DNA from: an uncultured Ruminococcus sp.
GTDB lineage: Bacteria > Bacillota > Clostridia > Oscillospirales > Ruminococcaceae
Assembly: GCA_946186215.1 (NCBI GenBank)
Contig: CAMHMM010000001.1
Location: 1-40,597 of the forward strand
Length of the DNA: 40,597 bases
Direction: 5' to 3'
This document shows positions 8,826 through 16,992 of this stretch, piece by piece. Below the pieces are notes generated by a model that was not told the origin of the DNA, did no database searches, and saw only the letters and a list, made by a program, of their open reading frames with translations. Numbering within the stretch: the stretch's first letter is position 1; each line of letters starts with the position of its first letter. Made by a program: the position numbers and the translations under genes.

Positions 8826-9581
8826 ATGGATAAACTTGATTACTTGATAGGATGCCTTTGCGACGAAAGGCATATAATCCCACCAAACACCGAAAATACA
8901 GACAAATTTGAAATATACCGCTCTCTTGTGAATATGAGGGAGCCCGGAGAAGCAAGCGAAAACTATCTTTCCACCGAGGATGCAGTACTGCGCGAACAGC
9001 TGCAGAAAAAGGGCATAGTTGATATCACCCAGCTTCCCCGCATCAATAAAAATATCATCCTGTGGAAGGGCGATATCACAACGCTCAAATGCGATGCCAT
9101 AGTGAATGCGGCAAACTCCGGACTGACGGGCTGCTATGTGCCCGGCCACAGTTGTATCGACAACTGCATCCACACCTTTGCAGGAACACGGCTCAGGCTG
9201 TGCTGCGACAGGCTGATGAAGATGCAGGGCTACCCCGAGCCTGCGGGAACAGCAAAGATCACCCCCGCGTTCAATCTCCCCTGCAAATATGTGATACACA
9301 CCGTTGGACCCCAGGTGCAGGACGCACCGACGGATATACAGCGCCGCGAGCTTGCGGGCTGCTACCGCTCCTGTCTGGAGATCGCCGAGGAAAGCGGCTG
9401 CAGGGATATCACCTTCTGCTGCATATCCACCGGAGTTTTCGGCTTCCCCAAATATGAAGCCGCACAGATCGCAGTGAATACGGTCGAAAAGTTTTTCCAG
9501 ACTCATCAGAATATCACCGTTGTATTCTGCGTATTCTCCGATGAAGATCTGAATATTTACAAGGAATTGCTGGCAAGATAA
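8826..9581 (+). CDS. Zn-dependent macrodomain protein (ADP-ribose hydrolase)
   Basis: 251 aa. A helical N-terminal extension of about 80 residues is followed by a macrodomain: WKGDIT, the NAANSGLTGC loop, and VIHTVGPQ and STGVFGFP lining the ADP-ribose pocket. The segment GCYVPGHSCID gives the Cys/His/Cys set that binds zinc in the SAV0325/Zn-Macro subclass. Members remove ADP-ribose from proteins. In several Firmicutes they pair with a SirTM sirtuin, a GcvH-like lipoyl protein and a lipoate ligase. None of these is in this window, so the target is open. The stop overlaps the next start by one base (TAATG). Confidence 0.9.
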   Translation: MDKLDYLIGCLCDERHIIPPNTENTDKFEIYRSLVNMREPGEASENYLSTEDAVLREQLQKKGIVDITQLPRINKNIILWKGDITTLKCDAIVNAANSGLTGCYVPGHSCIDNCIHTFAGTRLRLCCDRLMKMQGYPEPAGTAKITPAFNLPCKYVIHTVGPQVQDAPTDIQRRELAGCYRSCLEIAEESGCRDITFCCISTGVFGFPKYEAAQIAVNTVEKFFQTHQNITVVFCVFSDEDLNIYKELLAR

Positions 9582-10717
9582 TGAACAAGGCTAAACTCAT
9601 AACAATACTGCTTTTCTTCGGGATATCCGCAGGCGCAGGGATAGCTACTGCGGTGCTCCCAAAGGAAAGCTTTTCCGAAAATCAGAACCGCTATCTGGCG
9701 CAGTTCCCGAAATTCACTGCAAAGAGACTTTTCTCAGGAGCATATACGGATGATCTGGAAAACTACATTTCCGATCATTTTATCATGCGCGAAAAAATGT
9801 CGGAGGTAAAGACCAATTCCGATATACTCACAGGCAAAAAGGATGTAAACGGGATATATATTACCGGCAGCAGACTCATTGAAAAGATCGATCCGCCGGA
9901 TGATGCGGTGACACAGCGCAACATCGGCTACATAAACGACTTTGCCGAATTTTTCGGCAAGCCCGTTTTTGTTATGCTCGTACCGACTCAGGCAGAGATA
10001 TACCGTGATGAACTCCCGCCAAATGCACCCAATCCCGACCAGAAAAAATATATCGAAAAAGTTTCATCCCAGCTCACAAAGGTGAGCATGATAGATGTAT
10101 ACGGCTCTCTTTCAGCTTCATCAAACGAATATATTTATTACAGGACTGATCACCACTGGACGACACACGGCGCATTTTATGCATATCAGGCGGCCGCAAA
10201 GAAGATGGGCTTTGAAGCACAGACCGAGGATCATTTCGACCACAGACACAGTGCAAATGATTTCAGGGGAACATTTTATTCCAAGACACTTTACAACGGA
10301 ATAAAACCCGACACACTCGATATCTGGATACCCTCCGAAAGAAGCTCCATCCCCGAGCCGAAGCTCTATGTCTACAATGATATCGGCGCAGAGCCCGAGG
10401 AGCACAGCGGACTTTATTTCAATGAATTTCTTGAAAGAAAGGATAAATACTCCGTATTCTTCGGGCAGAACCAGCCGCTTATAAAGATCGAAACAGGCAC
10501 TGAAGGCGGCAGGCTCCTTGTGATAAAAGACAGCTACGCACACTGCTTTGTGCCCTTTCTGACCGAGCATTACAGCGAGATAACGATGATCGACACAAGA
10601 TATGTCCAGACATCGATAAACGAGCTTGCCGATCCCGAAAATTTTGATCAGGCACTTATCCTCTACAACGCTTCCACATTTATGGATGGAATAACCATCC
10701 GCACAACACCTACTTAA
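9581..10717 (+). CDS. DHHW-family secreted or membrane-anchored protein
   Basis: 378 aa. The N-terminal hydrophobic segment (about 5-25) is a signal peptide or anchor. The TDHHWTTHGAFYAYQ motif near residue 190 defines the DHHW family, related to the AlgX/AlgJ SGNH-like fold. VIKDSYAHCFVPFL near residue 310 is the second conserved block, carrying the family Asp-Ser. Related proteins handle O-acetyl groups on exopolysaccharide. Whether this one is an acetyltransferase or an esterase cannot be told. It is coupled to the macrodomain gene by a one-base overlap, which is an unexplained pairing. Confidence 0.82.
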   Translation: MNKAKLITILLFFGISAGAGIATAVLPKESFSENQNRYLAQFPKFTAKRLFSGAYTDDLENYISDHFIMREKMSEVKTNSDILTGKKDVNGIYITGSRLIEKIDPPDDAVTQRNIGYINDFAEFFGKPVFVMLVPTQAEIYRDELPPNAPNPDQKKYIEKVSSQLTKVSMIDVYGSLSASSNEYIYYRTDHHWTTHGAFYAYQAAAKKMGFEAQTEDHFDHRHSANDFRGTFYSKTLYNGIKPDTLDIWIPSERSSIPEPKLYVYNDIGAEPEEHSGLYFNEFLERKDKYSVFFGQNQPLIKIETGTEGGRLLVIKDSYAHCFVPFLTEHYSEITMIDTRYVQTSINELADPENFDQALILYNASTFMDGITIRTTPT

Positions 10718-10731
10718 CTGGAGTTTTTACA

Positions 10732-11949
10732 ATGGAATACGCAGCGATAATCGTGCTGCTCATACTATCGGCATTTTTTTCATCAGCGGAAACTGCATTT
10801 TCCTCCGCAAGCAGGATCAGGATAAAACAGCTGGCCGAGACAAACAAACGCGCAAAAACTGCGCTTGACATAATCGAGCATTTTGACTCCGCACTGACCT
10901 CGATACTCATCGGGAACAATATCGTAAATATCCTTTCCGCCGCGCTTGGCACGGTGATATGCACATCAATTTTCGGAGTAAGCGGTGTCGGTATCGCAAC
11001 TGCGGCAATGACCGTTCTTGTGCTGATCTTCGGCGAGATACTCCCGAAAAGCCTTGCAAAGGAAAACGCAGAGCAGTTCTGCATCAGAGCGGCGATACCT
11101 CTTAAAATACTGATGACCATCCTCACACCTGTGACGCTTATCTTTTCAGGTCTCAAAAAGCTTCTTACAAAGGAAAAGACCGAAGAGCCCACTATGACCG
11201 AGGACGAGCTCAAATATTTTATCAACGAGATAGAAAACGAGGGTGTGCTTGAAGAAAGAGAGAGCGACCTTGTGCGCTCCGCACTTGATCTTGATGAAAA
11301 AAAGATCGCGGAGATATGCATACCCCGCGTACAGATCGTCGGTGTGGAAAGGGATATGACCATCGACGAGGTCAAGGATATATTCTTTTCGGAAAAATAT
11401 TCAAGGCTCCCTGTTTATGAAAAGACCGCCGACTCAATCATCGGTTATATCCACGAGAAGGATTTTTTCAATCTTATCGAAAACAGCGAGGAAACGAGCA
11501 TAAAAAGTATAATCCACGATGTGATCTACACAACGGAATTTACTCCCTGCGCGGATATACTTTCACAGATGCAGCGCTCTAAGATACATCTTGCTGTAGT
11601 AATGGATCAGTACGGCGGAACATACGGCATGGTCACGATGGAAGACCTTATCGAAGAGATACTCGGCGAGATATATGATGAGGCGGATGAAAACGACGAC
11701 CGCTTCAAGGCTGTTGACAAGAATATTTACGAGGTGCGTTCCGAGCTCCCGCTCCATGATTTTCTGGAGCTTTCGGGAAATGAAAAGGTCGTTATCGACA
11801 CAGAGAATATAACCGTAGGCGGTTGGGCAATGGAGCTTTTTGGTTATGTTCCAAAAAGCGGAGAGACAGTCACAAGCGATATTTTTGAAATAACGGTTCT
11901 TGAAGCACTTGAAAACAGGATAATCAAACTCCGCATCAAGGCAGGCTGA
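10732..11949 (+). CDS. CNNM/CorC-HlyC family transporter-associated protein with CBS pair
   Basis: 405 aa. Residues 1-185 form the DUF21 (CNNM) membrane domain, with SSAETAFSSASRIR and the FGEILPKSLAKENAEQ motif. A CBS pair spans about 200-325 (PRVQIVGVERDM and the QYGGTYGMVTMEDLIEEILG motif), and a CorC_HlyC domain ends the protein. Homologues export or regulate Mg2+ or Co2+; the older label 'hemolysin' is not supported as an activity. GGAG lies 9 nt before the ATG. The final codons and the TGA lie inside the first unit of a tandem repeat, so the present C-terminus was probably set by repeat insertion. Confidence 0.9.
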   Translation: MEYAAIIVLLILSAFFSSAETAFSSASRIRIKQLAETNKRAKTALDIIEHFDSALTSILIGNNIVNILSAALGTVICTSIFGVSGVGIATAAMTVLVLIFGEILPKSLAKENAEQFCIRAAIPLKILMTILTPVTLIFSGLKKLLTKEKTEEPTMTEDELKYFINEIENEGVLEERESDLVRSALDLDEKKIAEICIPRVQIVGVERDMTIDEVKDIFFSEKYSRLPVYEKTADSIIGYIHEKDFFNLIENSEETSIKSIIHDVIYTTEFTPCADILSQMQRSKIHLAVVMDQYGGTYGMVTMEDLIEEILGEIYDEADENDDRFKAVDKNIYEVRSELPLHDFLELSGNEKVVIDTENITVGGWAMELFGYVPKSGETVTSDIFEITVLEALENRIIKLRIKAG

Positions 11950-12372
11950 GCCTGCACCCAGTCGCTCTTCTATTTGAACTGGAACGCTCATTTGAAGCCC
12001 GAAACTTTCATTTCCACAGATAGTGAATTGAACGGTCAGCAATGCCGGCAGGCAGAGCCTGCACCCAGTCGCTCTTCCATTTGAGGGTAACGCTGCCCGG
12101 AACTCTCATTTCCACAGAGTGTGAATTGAACGGTCAGCAATGCCGGCAGGCAAAGCCTGCACCCACTCGCTCTTCTATTTGAACTGTAACGCTCATTTGA
12201 AGCCCGGAACTCTCATTTCCACAGAGTGTAAATTGAACGGTCAGCAATGCCGGCAGGCAGAGCCTGCACCCACTCGGCGGTCAAAGACCGCTGTTACCCG
12301 GTCGGCAAGGCCGACAGCTACCCGAACTTTCATTTGAGAGTAACGCTTATCATTAGCCCGAAACTTTCATTT
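11941..12372. repeat. Tandem mosaic repeat array, locus 2
   Basis: Three head-to-tail units run 11941-12047 (107 bp), 12048-12145 (98 bp) and 12146-12252 (107 bp). Each starts with a GCAGGC-n3-GCCTGC hairpin and ends GAACGGTCAGCAATGCCG. A fourth start at 12253 switches to other modules: GCGGTC-aaa-GACCGC at 12277-12291, then a GTCGGCAAGGCCGAC hairpin. Unit 1 overlaps the 3' end of the CorC-like gene. There are no unique spacers, so this is not a CRISPR array. The stretch from 12442 to 12565 has no gene. Confidence 0.85.
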
Positions 12373-12399
12373 GTTGTACTTATTAAGCAGTGCAGTGAG

Positions 12400-12441
12400 C
12401 CTCCCTCAGGGAGGGAGGTGCCGAACACAGTGAGGCGGAGG
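12400..12441. repeat. CCTCCCT..AGGGAGG / GAGGCGGAGG repeat, second copy
   Basis: CCTCCCTCAGGGAGGGAGG, followed by TGCCGAACACAGTGAGGCGGAGG. It matches the element at 1469-1511 with a few changes, and the hairpin is kept. Confidence 0.7.
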
Positions 12442-12565
12442 AAGACCGCCCGCAGACATAAAACAGCAAAGTGCAGACTAATATCCGACGCAGATATTAA
12501 TATTAGGATATAAGACACAAGACTATGATTCTCCACCTATGATCTTTCTTTCTTACAGACAAAAA

Positions 12566-12583
12566 ATGTTCCACATGGAACAT
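12566..12583. other. parS-like centromere site 3
   Basis: ATGTTCCACATGGAACAT, the reverse complement of sites 1 and 2. It is flanked by A-runs and T-runs that extend the palindrome, and lies 32 bp before the sensor-GGDEF gene. The A/T flanks could give a weak terminator, but the core match to the other three sites favours parS. Confidence 0.8.
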
Positions 12584-12614
12584 TTTTTATGTATCATACA
12601 AAAGGATGATATCA

Positions 12615-14852
12615 ATGACAAGACCAACCATCGGTTTTCTTATACACAGACTGGACAATGACTATTCCACCGAGCTTATCCGCGGCGCGGTAAGTGCGGC
12701 AAATGAGTATGATGTGAATATCGTTATCATCCCCGGGCGCTCGCTCAATCCCCAGCTCCGTGATGATGCAAACACAAAGTACGAATATCAGCAGAATGTG
12801 ATATACAAATTCGTCTCCTCCCGTTCACTGGATGCGGCTGTTGTATCTGCGGCAACTATCGGGCAGTTCGTTGACCGACGGGATTTCCAGAAATTCCTTT
12901 CCGAATTTTCCGATATGCCCATCGTCACCATGGAGGATAAATACGACAGATACCCCTGCATCAAAATGACCAGCAGCGGCATAAAGCAGGTGGTCTCCCA
13001 TCTTATAAACGAGCATAAGCTTACAAAGATCGGCTTTATCAGCGGTCCCATGTCAAACGCGGATGCACGCGAGCGCCTCGAATACTACAATCAGGCGCTC
13101 AGGGACAATGACATCGACTATGATGAAAGGCTCGTCCGCTTCGGTGACTTTTCCGAATATTCCGACGAGATAGTTGCCGACCTGCTCGACAGCGTACCCG
13201 ATATTCAGGCCATTTGCTTTGCAAATGATATGATGTGCAGGGGCGGATACAGAGAGATACAAAAGCGCGGACTTGTCATCGGCAAGGATATTTTTGTGAC
13301 CGGCTATGATGATTCAAAGGCAGCACTTTCACTCCAGCCCCCTCTCACAACTGTCCGCGCGGATGCATCCCGTGTAGGCTACTATGCAATGGTATACGCA
13401 ATAAACCTGATCAACGACGGCACCTGTGATGATCTTGAGCTTGAATCAAGACCTGTTTACCGCCAGTCCTGCGGATGCAATTCCATAGGTGAATCGAATA
13501 TCAGCGAATTTTTCAAAAACGGTATGCCCGATGAGATCGCCGAGCATATCATCAAAAGATGCATACCCGATTACGACAAAAAGGTGATCACATCCGACTC
13601 ACATCATCTGCGCGATGCAGTTGCAATGATCGTCAGGATATTAAAGACCAGCGATGCAAATTACAAATCAAAGATAGAAAAGGCGCTCGATCAGGTGCTC
13701 ACCAACAACTCTCCCTTTGAATACGGCGATATCTTTGATGTGATCAATCTTCTGAGAAAATACTCTACAGGGACCGATCAGAACAGCTTTACCGATTCGG
13801 TATTCACCGCAGTATACAAGACATTTTCCGATAAGCTCATTTCCCTTACCTATGAAAATGTCGAGGATATCCAGAACACATATTACCTCATTTCAAACAT
13901 CACAAAGGACATGGTGCTCGAAAATGTGAGCCGTGAGCAATCATTTTCCTCCGTGATGAACAACCTCAGCCGCATCCACCTCAGATCAAGCTATATCTAT
14001 ACCTACGGCTATGCGATCCACACGGAAAAGAGCGAGAATTTCGTGCTCCCCAAATATGTGAATCTGCGCTGCTTCCATGTGGATGATGATATCACACTTC
14101 TCCCTCCCGAGGATGGTCAGCTGAGAAGCTATAAGGTATTCAACAATGCATTCGTAACCGATGAACGCCACACCTTCGTTGCGATACCTCTCTATCTGAA
14201 AGAGGAGCAGTTCGGCATCATCATGTGCGAAACACATATCAGATATTATCCCGTGCTCTATGCACTCTCCCCGCAGGTGAGCCTTGCAATAAAATTCACC
14301 GATGTGCTCCTCGGCCTTGAATACTCCCTCGACAAGATAATCGAGGAAAACGAGCTGCTTGAAAAGACATCCATGCATGATGACCTTACCGGTGTTTACA
14401 ACCGCCGCGGCTTTGCATTTTTTGCCCGCAAGCTGATAAACGCCGAGGAAAATGCAGGCAAAACTGCATACTTTATCTATGCGGATGTGGATAATCTCAA
14501 AAAGATAAACGACACCTTCGGACACAGTGAGGGCGATTTCGCCATAAGCAATTCCGCAGGCATCCTGCTCGAAAGCTTAGGCGGCTCCGATATCGTGGGA
14601 AGAATGGGCGGCGACGAATTTGCAGCCATATTTATCGGTAACGACCCTGCCGATGATGATATCGCAGTGAGGATAAAGGAAAACGCCGCAAGATTCAACT
14701 CCCAGAGCGTCAAGGATTACAACCTCAATATAAGTGTAGGTATTTCCAAGATTCTCTGTTCTCCGGACGCTACCTTCAATGAAGCAGTGGATGAAGCAGA
14801 TGCCGCACTGTATGAGGATAAAAAGAACAAGTGCTTTGAAATAATGAAATAA
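12615..14852 (+). CDS. LacI-like ligand-binding sensor fused to diguanylate cyclase (GGDEF)
   Basis: 745 aa from ATG 12615. ATG 12606 abuts the AAAGG site and is too close. Residues 1-300 resemble the periplasmic-binding fold of LacI-type regulators (TIGFLIHRLDNDYSTELIRG, KIGFISGP, FANDMMCRGGY, VTGYDDSKAAL), but there is no helix-turn-helix and no signal peptide, so sensing is probably cytosolic. A helical linker and a GAF-like part occupy about 310-570. The GGDEF domain runs about 585-745, with an intact GGDEF at 665-669, predicting c-di-GMP synthesis from two GTP. The inhibitory I-site (RxxD) is altered: GGSD lies where RxxD is expected, so feedback inhibition is probably lost. No EAL or PilZ gene lies nearby. 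Confidence 0.88.
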   Translation: MTRPTIGFLIHRLDNDYSTELIRGAVSAANEYDVNIVIIPGRSLNPQLRDDANTKYEYQQNVIYKFVSSRSLDAAVVSAATIGQFVDRRDFQKFLSEFSDMPIVTMEDKYDRYPCIKMTSSGIKQVVSHLINEHKLTKIGFISGPMSNADARERLEYYNQALRDNDIDYDERLVRFGDFSEYSDEIVADLLDSVPDIQAICFANDMMCRGGYREIQKRGLVIGKDIFVTGYDDSKAALSLQPPLTTVRADASRVGYYAMVYAINLINDGTCDDLELESRPVYRQSCGCNSIGESNISEFFKNGMPDEIAEHIIKRCIPDYDKKVITSDSHHLRDAVAMIVRILKTSDANYKSKIEKALDQVLTNNSPFEYGDIFDVINLLRKYSTGTDQNSFTDSVFTAVYKTFSDKLISLTYENVEDIQNTYYLISNITKDMVLENVSREQSFSSVMNNLSRIHLRSSYIYTYGYAIHTEKSENFVLPKYVNLRCFHVDDDITLLPPEDGQLRSYKVFNNAFVTDERHTFVAIPLYLKEEQFGIIMCETHIRYYPVLYALSPQVSLAIKFTDVLLGLEYSLDKIIEENELLEKTSMHDDLTGVYNRRGFAFFARKLINAEENAGKTAYFIYADVDNLKKINDTFGHSEGDFAISNSAGILLESLGGSDIVGRMGGDEFAAIFIGNDPADDDIAVRIKENAARFNSQSVKDYNLNISVGISKILCSPDATFNEAVDEADAALYEDKKNKCFEIMK

Positions 14853-14855
14853 GAA

Positions 14856-14887
14856 TATCCCGTGAGACCATCTGATCTCATGGGATA
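14856..14887. terminator. Hairpin between convergent genes
   Basis: TATCCCGTGAGA pairs with TCTCATGGGATA across an 8-nt loop. It lies between the GGDEF stop and the end of the minus-strand peptide gene, where a two-way terminator is expected. The T-run is poor on both strands. Confidence 0.55.
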
Positions 14888-14901
14888 AAGCTTTGCCGTA
14901 A

Positions 14902-15099
14902 TCACTTCTTGCTGTTGTCCGTTCCGCAGTTGGGGCATACATAGTTCGGCTGGCTGAACATTGTCCGCTTTGTCTTGAAATAGCTGCTGCACTTGACACA
15001 CATTATGCCCGCATACTTTCCGCCGGACACACCTTCAAGCTCATCGGCATCCAGACGGACATCGTCATTGTTTGTGATATTCTCATTAACCACAGACAT
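14902..15099 (-). CDS. Double-glycine-leader peptide with zinc-ribbon-like core
   Basis: 65 aa from ATG 15099, with an AGGAAAGG site 9 nt upstream. An in-frame ATG two codons earlier (15105) is also possible. The leader ends LDADELEGVSGG, matching the consensus (LxxxELxxxxGG) cut by C39 peptidase domains of bacteriocin-type ABC exporters. The predicted mature part is 38 aa and contains CVKC and CPNCG pairs 18 residues apart, like a small zinc ribbon. Two pairs of Cys could instead form disulfides or be modified. No exporter, immunity or modification gene is seen nearby, so it is an orphan. It has its own strong promoter. Its function as bacteriocin, signal or other secreted peptide is unknown. 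Confidence 0.72.
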   Translation of the reverse strand: MSVVNENITNNDDVRLDADELEGVSGGKYAGIMCVKCSSYFKTKRTMFSQPNYVCPNCGTDNSKK

Positions 15100-15154
15100 A
15101 GGCATTCCCCTTTCCTGTACACAATAAAAAGTCCGAAAATAATTTCTTTTTATT

Positions 15155-15183
15155 ATTATGCAATATTTCTTAACATTTGTCAA
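15155..15183 (-). promoter_or_regulatory. Sigma-A promoter of the double-glycine peptide gene
   Basis: On the minus strand, TTGACA (15178-15183), a 17-bp spacer, then CATAAT (15155-15160). It lies about 55 nt before the gene start and is divergent from the mntP promoter. Confidence 0.8.
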
Positions 15184-15263
15184 GTGTATCATATTTTTTT
15201 AACATTTAGCACAGCTGCCAATGTCACGGAACATTAGAATCAGATAAAATCAGAATTTTCATA

Positions 15264-15292
15264 TTGACTTGCAGCACTTTTTACTGTATAAT
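15264..15292 (+). promoter_or_regulatory. Sigma-A promoter of mntP
   Basis: TTGACT (15264-15269), a 17-bp spacer, then TATAAT (15287-15292). The predicted leader is only about 28 nt, too short for the yybP-ykoY manganese riboswitch that often precedes mntP. Control, if any, is likely transcriptional. Confidence 0.8.
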
Positions 15293-15327
15293 TGATATGT
15301 TTGTGACTTACTTTTCCGGTGAATAAT

Positions 15328-15903
15328 ATGAATTTACTTTTCTTTCTAAACAGCATCCTGCTGGGCGTAGGCCTTGCGATGGACGCATTCTCCGTTTCTC
15401 TTGCAAACGGGCTCAGCGAACCGAAGATGCGCAGGCGCAAAATGTGCATCATCGCAGGCGTGTTCGCATTTTTTCAAGCGCTTATGCCGATGACAGGCTG
15501 GATATGTGTTAAAAAAATAGTCAGCCGCTTTGCCGTATTTGAAAAATTCGTCCCGTGGATAGCGCTTGTGCTGCTACTGTTTATCGGGATAAAAATGGTG
15601 ATCGAAGGAGCAAAAAACGATCCCGACGATGAAAAAACCCGCGTTGGTGCGGGCGGACTGCTTGTACAGGGAATAGCCACATCCATCGACGCACTTTCCG
15701 TGGGATTTACCATATCCGAATATGGATTTGTCATGGCGCTCGTCTGTTCAATGGTGATTGCCGCGGTCACATTTGTAATATGCATGGCGGGACTGTATTT
15801 CGGGCGAAAATTCGGAACAAAGTTCTCAGGCAGAGCTTCTGTTCTGGGCGGCCTTATACTTGTCCTTATCGGTATAGAGATATGGGCAACGGGGATATTC
15901 TGA
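15328..15903 (+). CDS. mntP: Manganese efflux pump MntP
   Basis: 191 aa from ATG 15328, with GGTG 6 nt upstream; a GTG at 15319 is in frame but lies within that site. It has six hydrophobic segments in two repeated halves. The family motifs LGVGLAMDAFSVSLANG and QGIATSIDALSVGFTISE each carry the membrane Asp thought to bind Mn2+. It exports Mn2+ across the cytoplasmic membrane. The ending GLILVLIGIEIW is typical. Confidence 0.93.
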   Translation: MNLLFFLNSILLGVGLAMDAFSVSLANGLSEPKMRRRKMCIIAGVFAFFQALMPMTGWICVKKIVSRFAVFEKFVPWIALVLLLFIGIKMVIEGAKNDPDDEKTRVGAGGLLVQGIATSIDALSVGFTISEYGFVMALVCSMVIAAVTFVICMAGLYFGRKFGTKFSGRASVLGGLILVLIGIEIWATGIF

Positions 15904-15936
15904 TCAATCATAGATATTAAACCGAAAGGAGAGGCC

Positions 15937-16317
15937 ATGTTCAAAAAATTCAGATCACAGGAAGAACGAAGACGATACGGCGGCTCATGCTTTATCGAAC
16001 TGCAGTTTTGCAGACTGCCCGCATCCGAATCACCGGAAGTAATTTTAGACCAGTTCGACAACTGGAGAAATGATTCTCTTTATGTGCAGGGAGACGAGCC
16101 TTTATACACCGTTTACGGGCCGATATTCGGAAACGGGATCCATCCGAATATGACGGAGAGCTACCTTGATGTATGGGGCATTACATATTATAAGCCGTCC
16201 CAGATCGACGGGATCATAGCCCGCGCTCTTGAATCAAAGCCCGAAGAATATGAAATGCTTGTTGAATGGTTAAATGAAGCAAAGAATTATAACGGCTTTT
16301 ATATACGGGGCGTATGA
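15937..16317 (+). CDS. Small soluble protein of unknown function
   Basis: 126 aa, not recognised. AAAGGAG stands 5-6 nt before the ATG. There is no signal peptide or membrane segment. The N-terminus is basic (FKKFRSQEERRRYGG), with an aromatic-rich middle and an acidic helical end (KPEEYEMLVEWLNEAKN). It may be co-transcribed with mntP, which ends 33 bp upstream. A strong hairpin follows it. Confidence 0.7.
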   Translation: MFKKFRSQEERRRYGGSCFIELQFCRLPASESPEVILDQFDNWRNDSLYVQGDEPLYTVYGPIFGNGIHPNMTESYLDVWGITYYKPSQIDGIIARALESKPEEYEMLVEWLNEAKNYNGFYIRGV

Positions 16318-16333
16318 ACCAGCACCCGATCAC

Positions 16334-16378
16334 AAAAAAACCATAGTATCTGATCTGGTCAGGTACCATGGCTTTTTA
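16334..16378. terminator. Bidirectional terminator
   Basis: AAAAAAA, CCATAGTATCTGA, loop TCTGG, TCAGGTACCATGG, CTTTTT. The stem has two mismatches but keeps CCAT/ATGG, GTA/TAC and CTGA/TCAG. A-runs on the left and T-runs on the right serve both the plus-strand gene and the convergent minus-strand gene. Confidence 0.8.
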
Positions 16379-16419
16379 TTATAAGCGCCGTATTTTACAA
16401 ATCATGACTTATCAGATGA

Positions 16420-16848
16420 TCAGCCTCCGGGCTGACAAGCATCGTATACTTTATATATCATGCCCGATTCATCATATTCCATATAATAATAGTGTTTCAG
16501 ATGATCCGGCATAATGGGGCCGTTGTCTGTATAGATGTAGTATGCAGCACGACCGGCCTTGTTATCAGCAACATCACCAAGGTCAAAGGCTCCGTATTTT
16601 TGTCGAACTTCATTGATGCTGCTGTCCAGAATCGACCAGTCATTGTATTTATAGTATGTCGGGTGGGAAGCATCAAATAATATCATCATCAAAAGAAGAA
16701 GACTGTTGATACTTAATAAAATAACAGGTGCTTTTATGCTTTTCCTCTTATGTTTTCCTTTGATGATCAGAATGACTGATATTATTCCGATCACCAAGAA
16801 GATCAAAAGAAAAAACAAATAACAAAAATAAATGCTCCATGGATTCAT
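16420..16848 (-). CDS. Two-TM membrane protein of unknown function
   Basis: 142 aa, not recognised. Two hydrophobic segments (about 6-30 and 40-60) are separated by a strongly basic loop (KGKHKRKSIK), followed by an extracytoplasmic Tyr-rich C-terminal part (HYYYMEYDESGMIYKVYD). It is AT-richer than its neighbours and separate from the gyrA operon by a gap with a small ATGCCATAG..CTATGGCA inverted repeat. Confidence 0.65.
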   Translation of the reverse strand: MNPWSIYFCYLFFLLIFLVIGIISVILIIKGKHKRKSIKAPVILLSINSLLLLMMILFDASHPTYYKYNDWSILDSSINEVRQKYGAFDLGDVADNKAGRAAYYIYTDNGPIMPDHLKHYYYMEYDESGMIYKVYDACQPGG

Positions 16849-16992
16849 GTGTGTTCTCCGATAACTTTATTCCGGTTTGTCTTATAAACGATCAGTGCCC
16901 GACTAAAGTGCTGTCAATAGAAATGCCATAGTACTTCCGACTGCATATCAGAAATTCTATGGCACAAAACTTCTATAATTCACGGGCGATGT

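Noticed and set aside
11941..12252. Regular tandem repeats suggesting a CRISPR array
   Set aside because: Units are about 100 bp and repeat along their whole length, with no unique spacers and no cas genes.
12561..12588. AAAAAA-palindrome-TTTTTT at 12566 as a plain terminator
   Set aside because: The 18-bp core is shared with three sites that have no such flanks, so a parS role explains it better; a double role is possible.
15293..15327. yybP-ykoY manganese riboswitch before mntP
   Set aside because: The predicted leader is too short for the fold.
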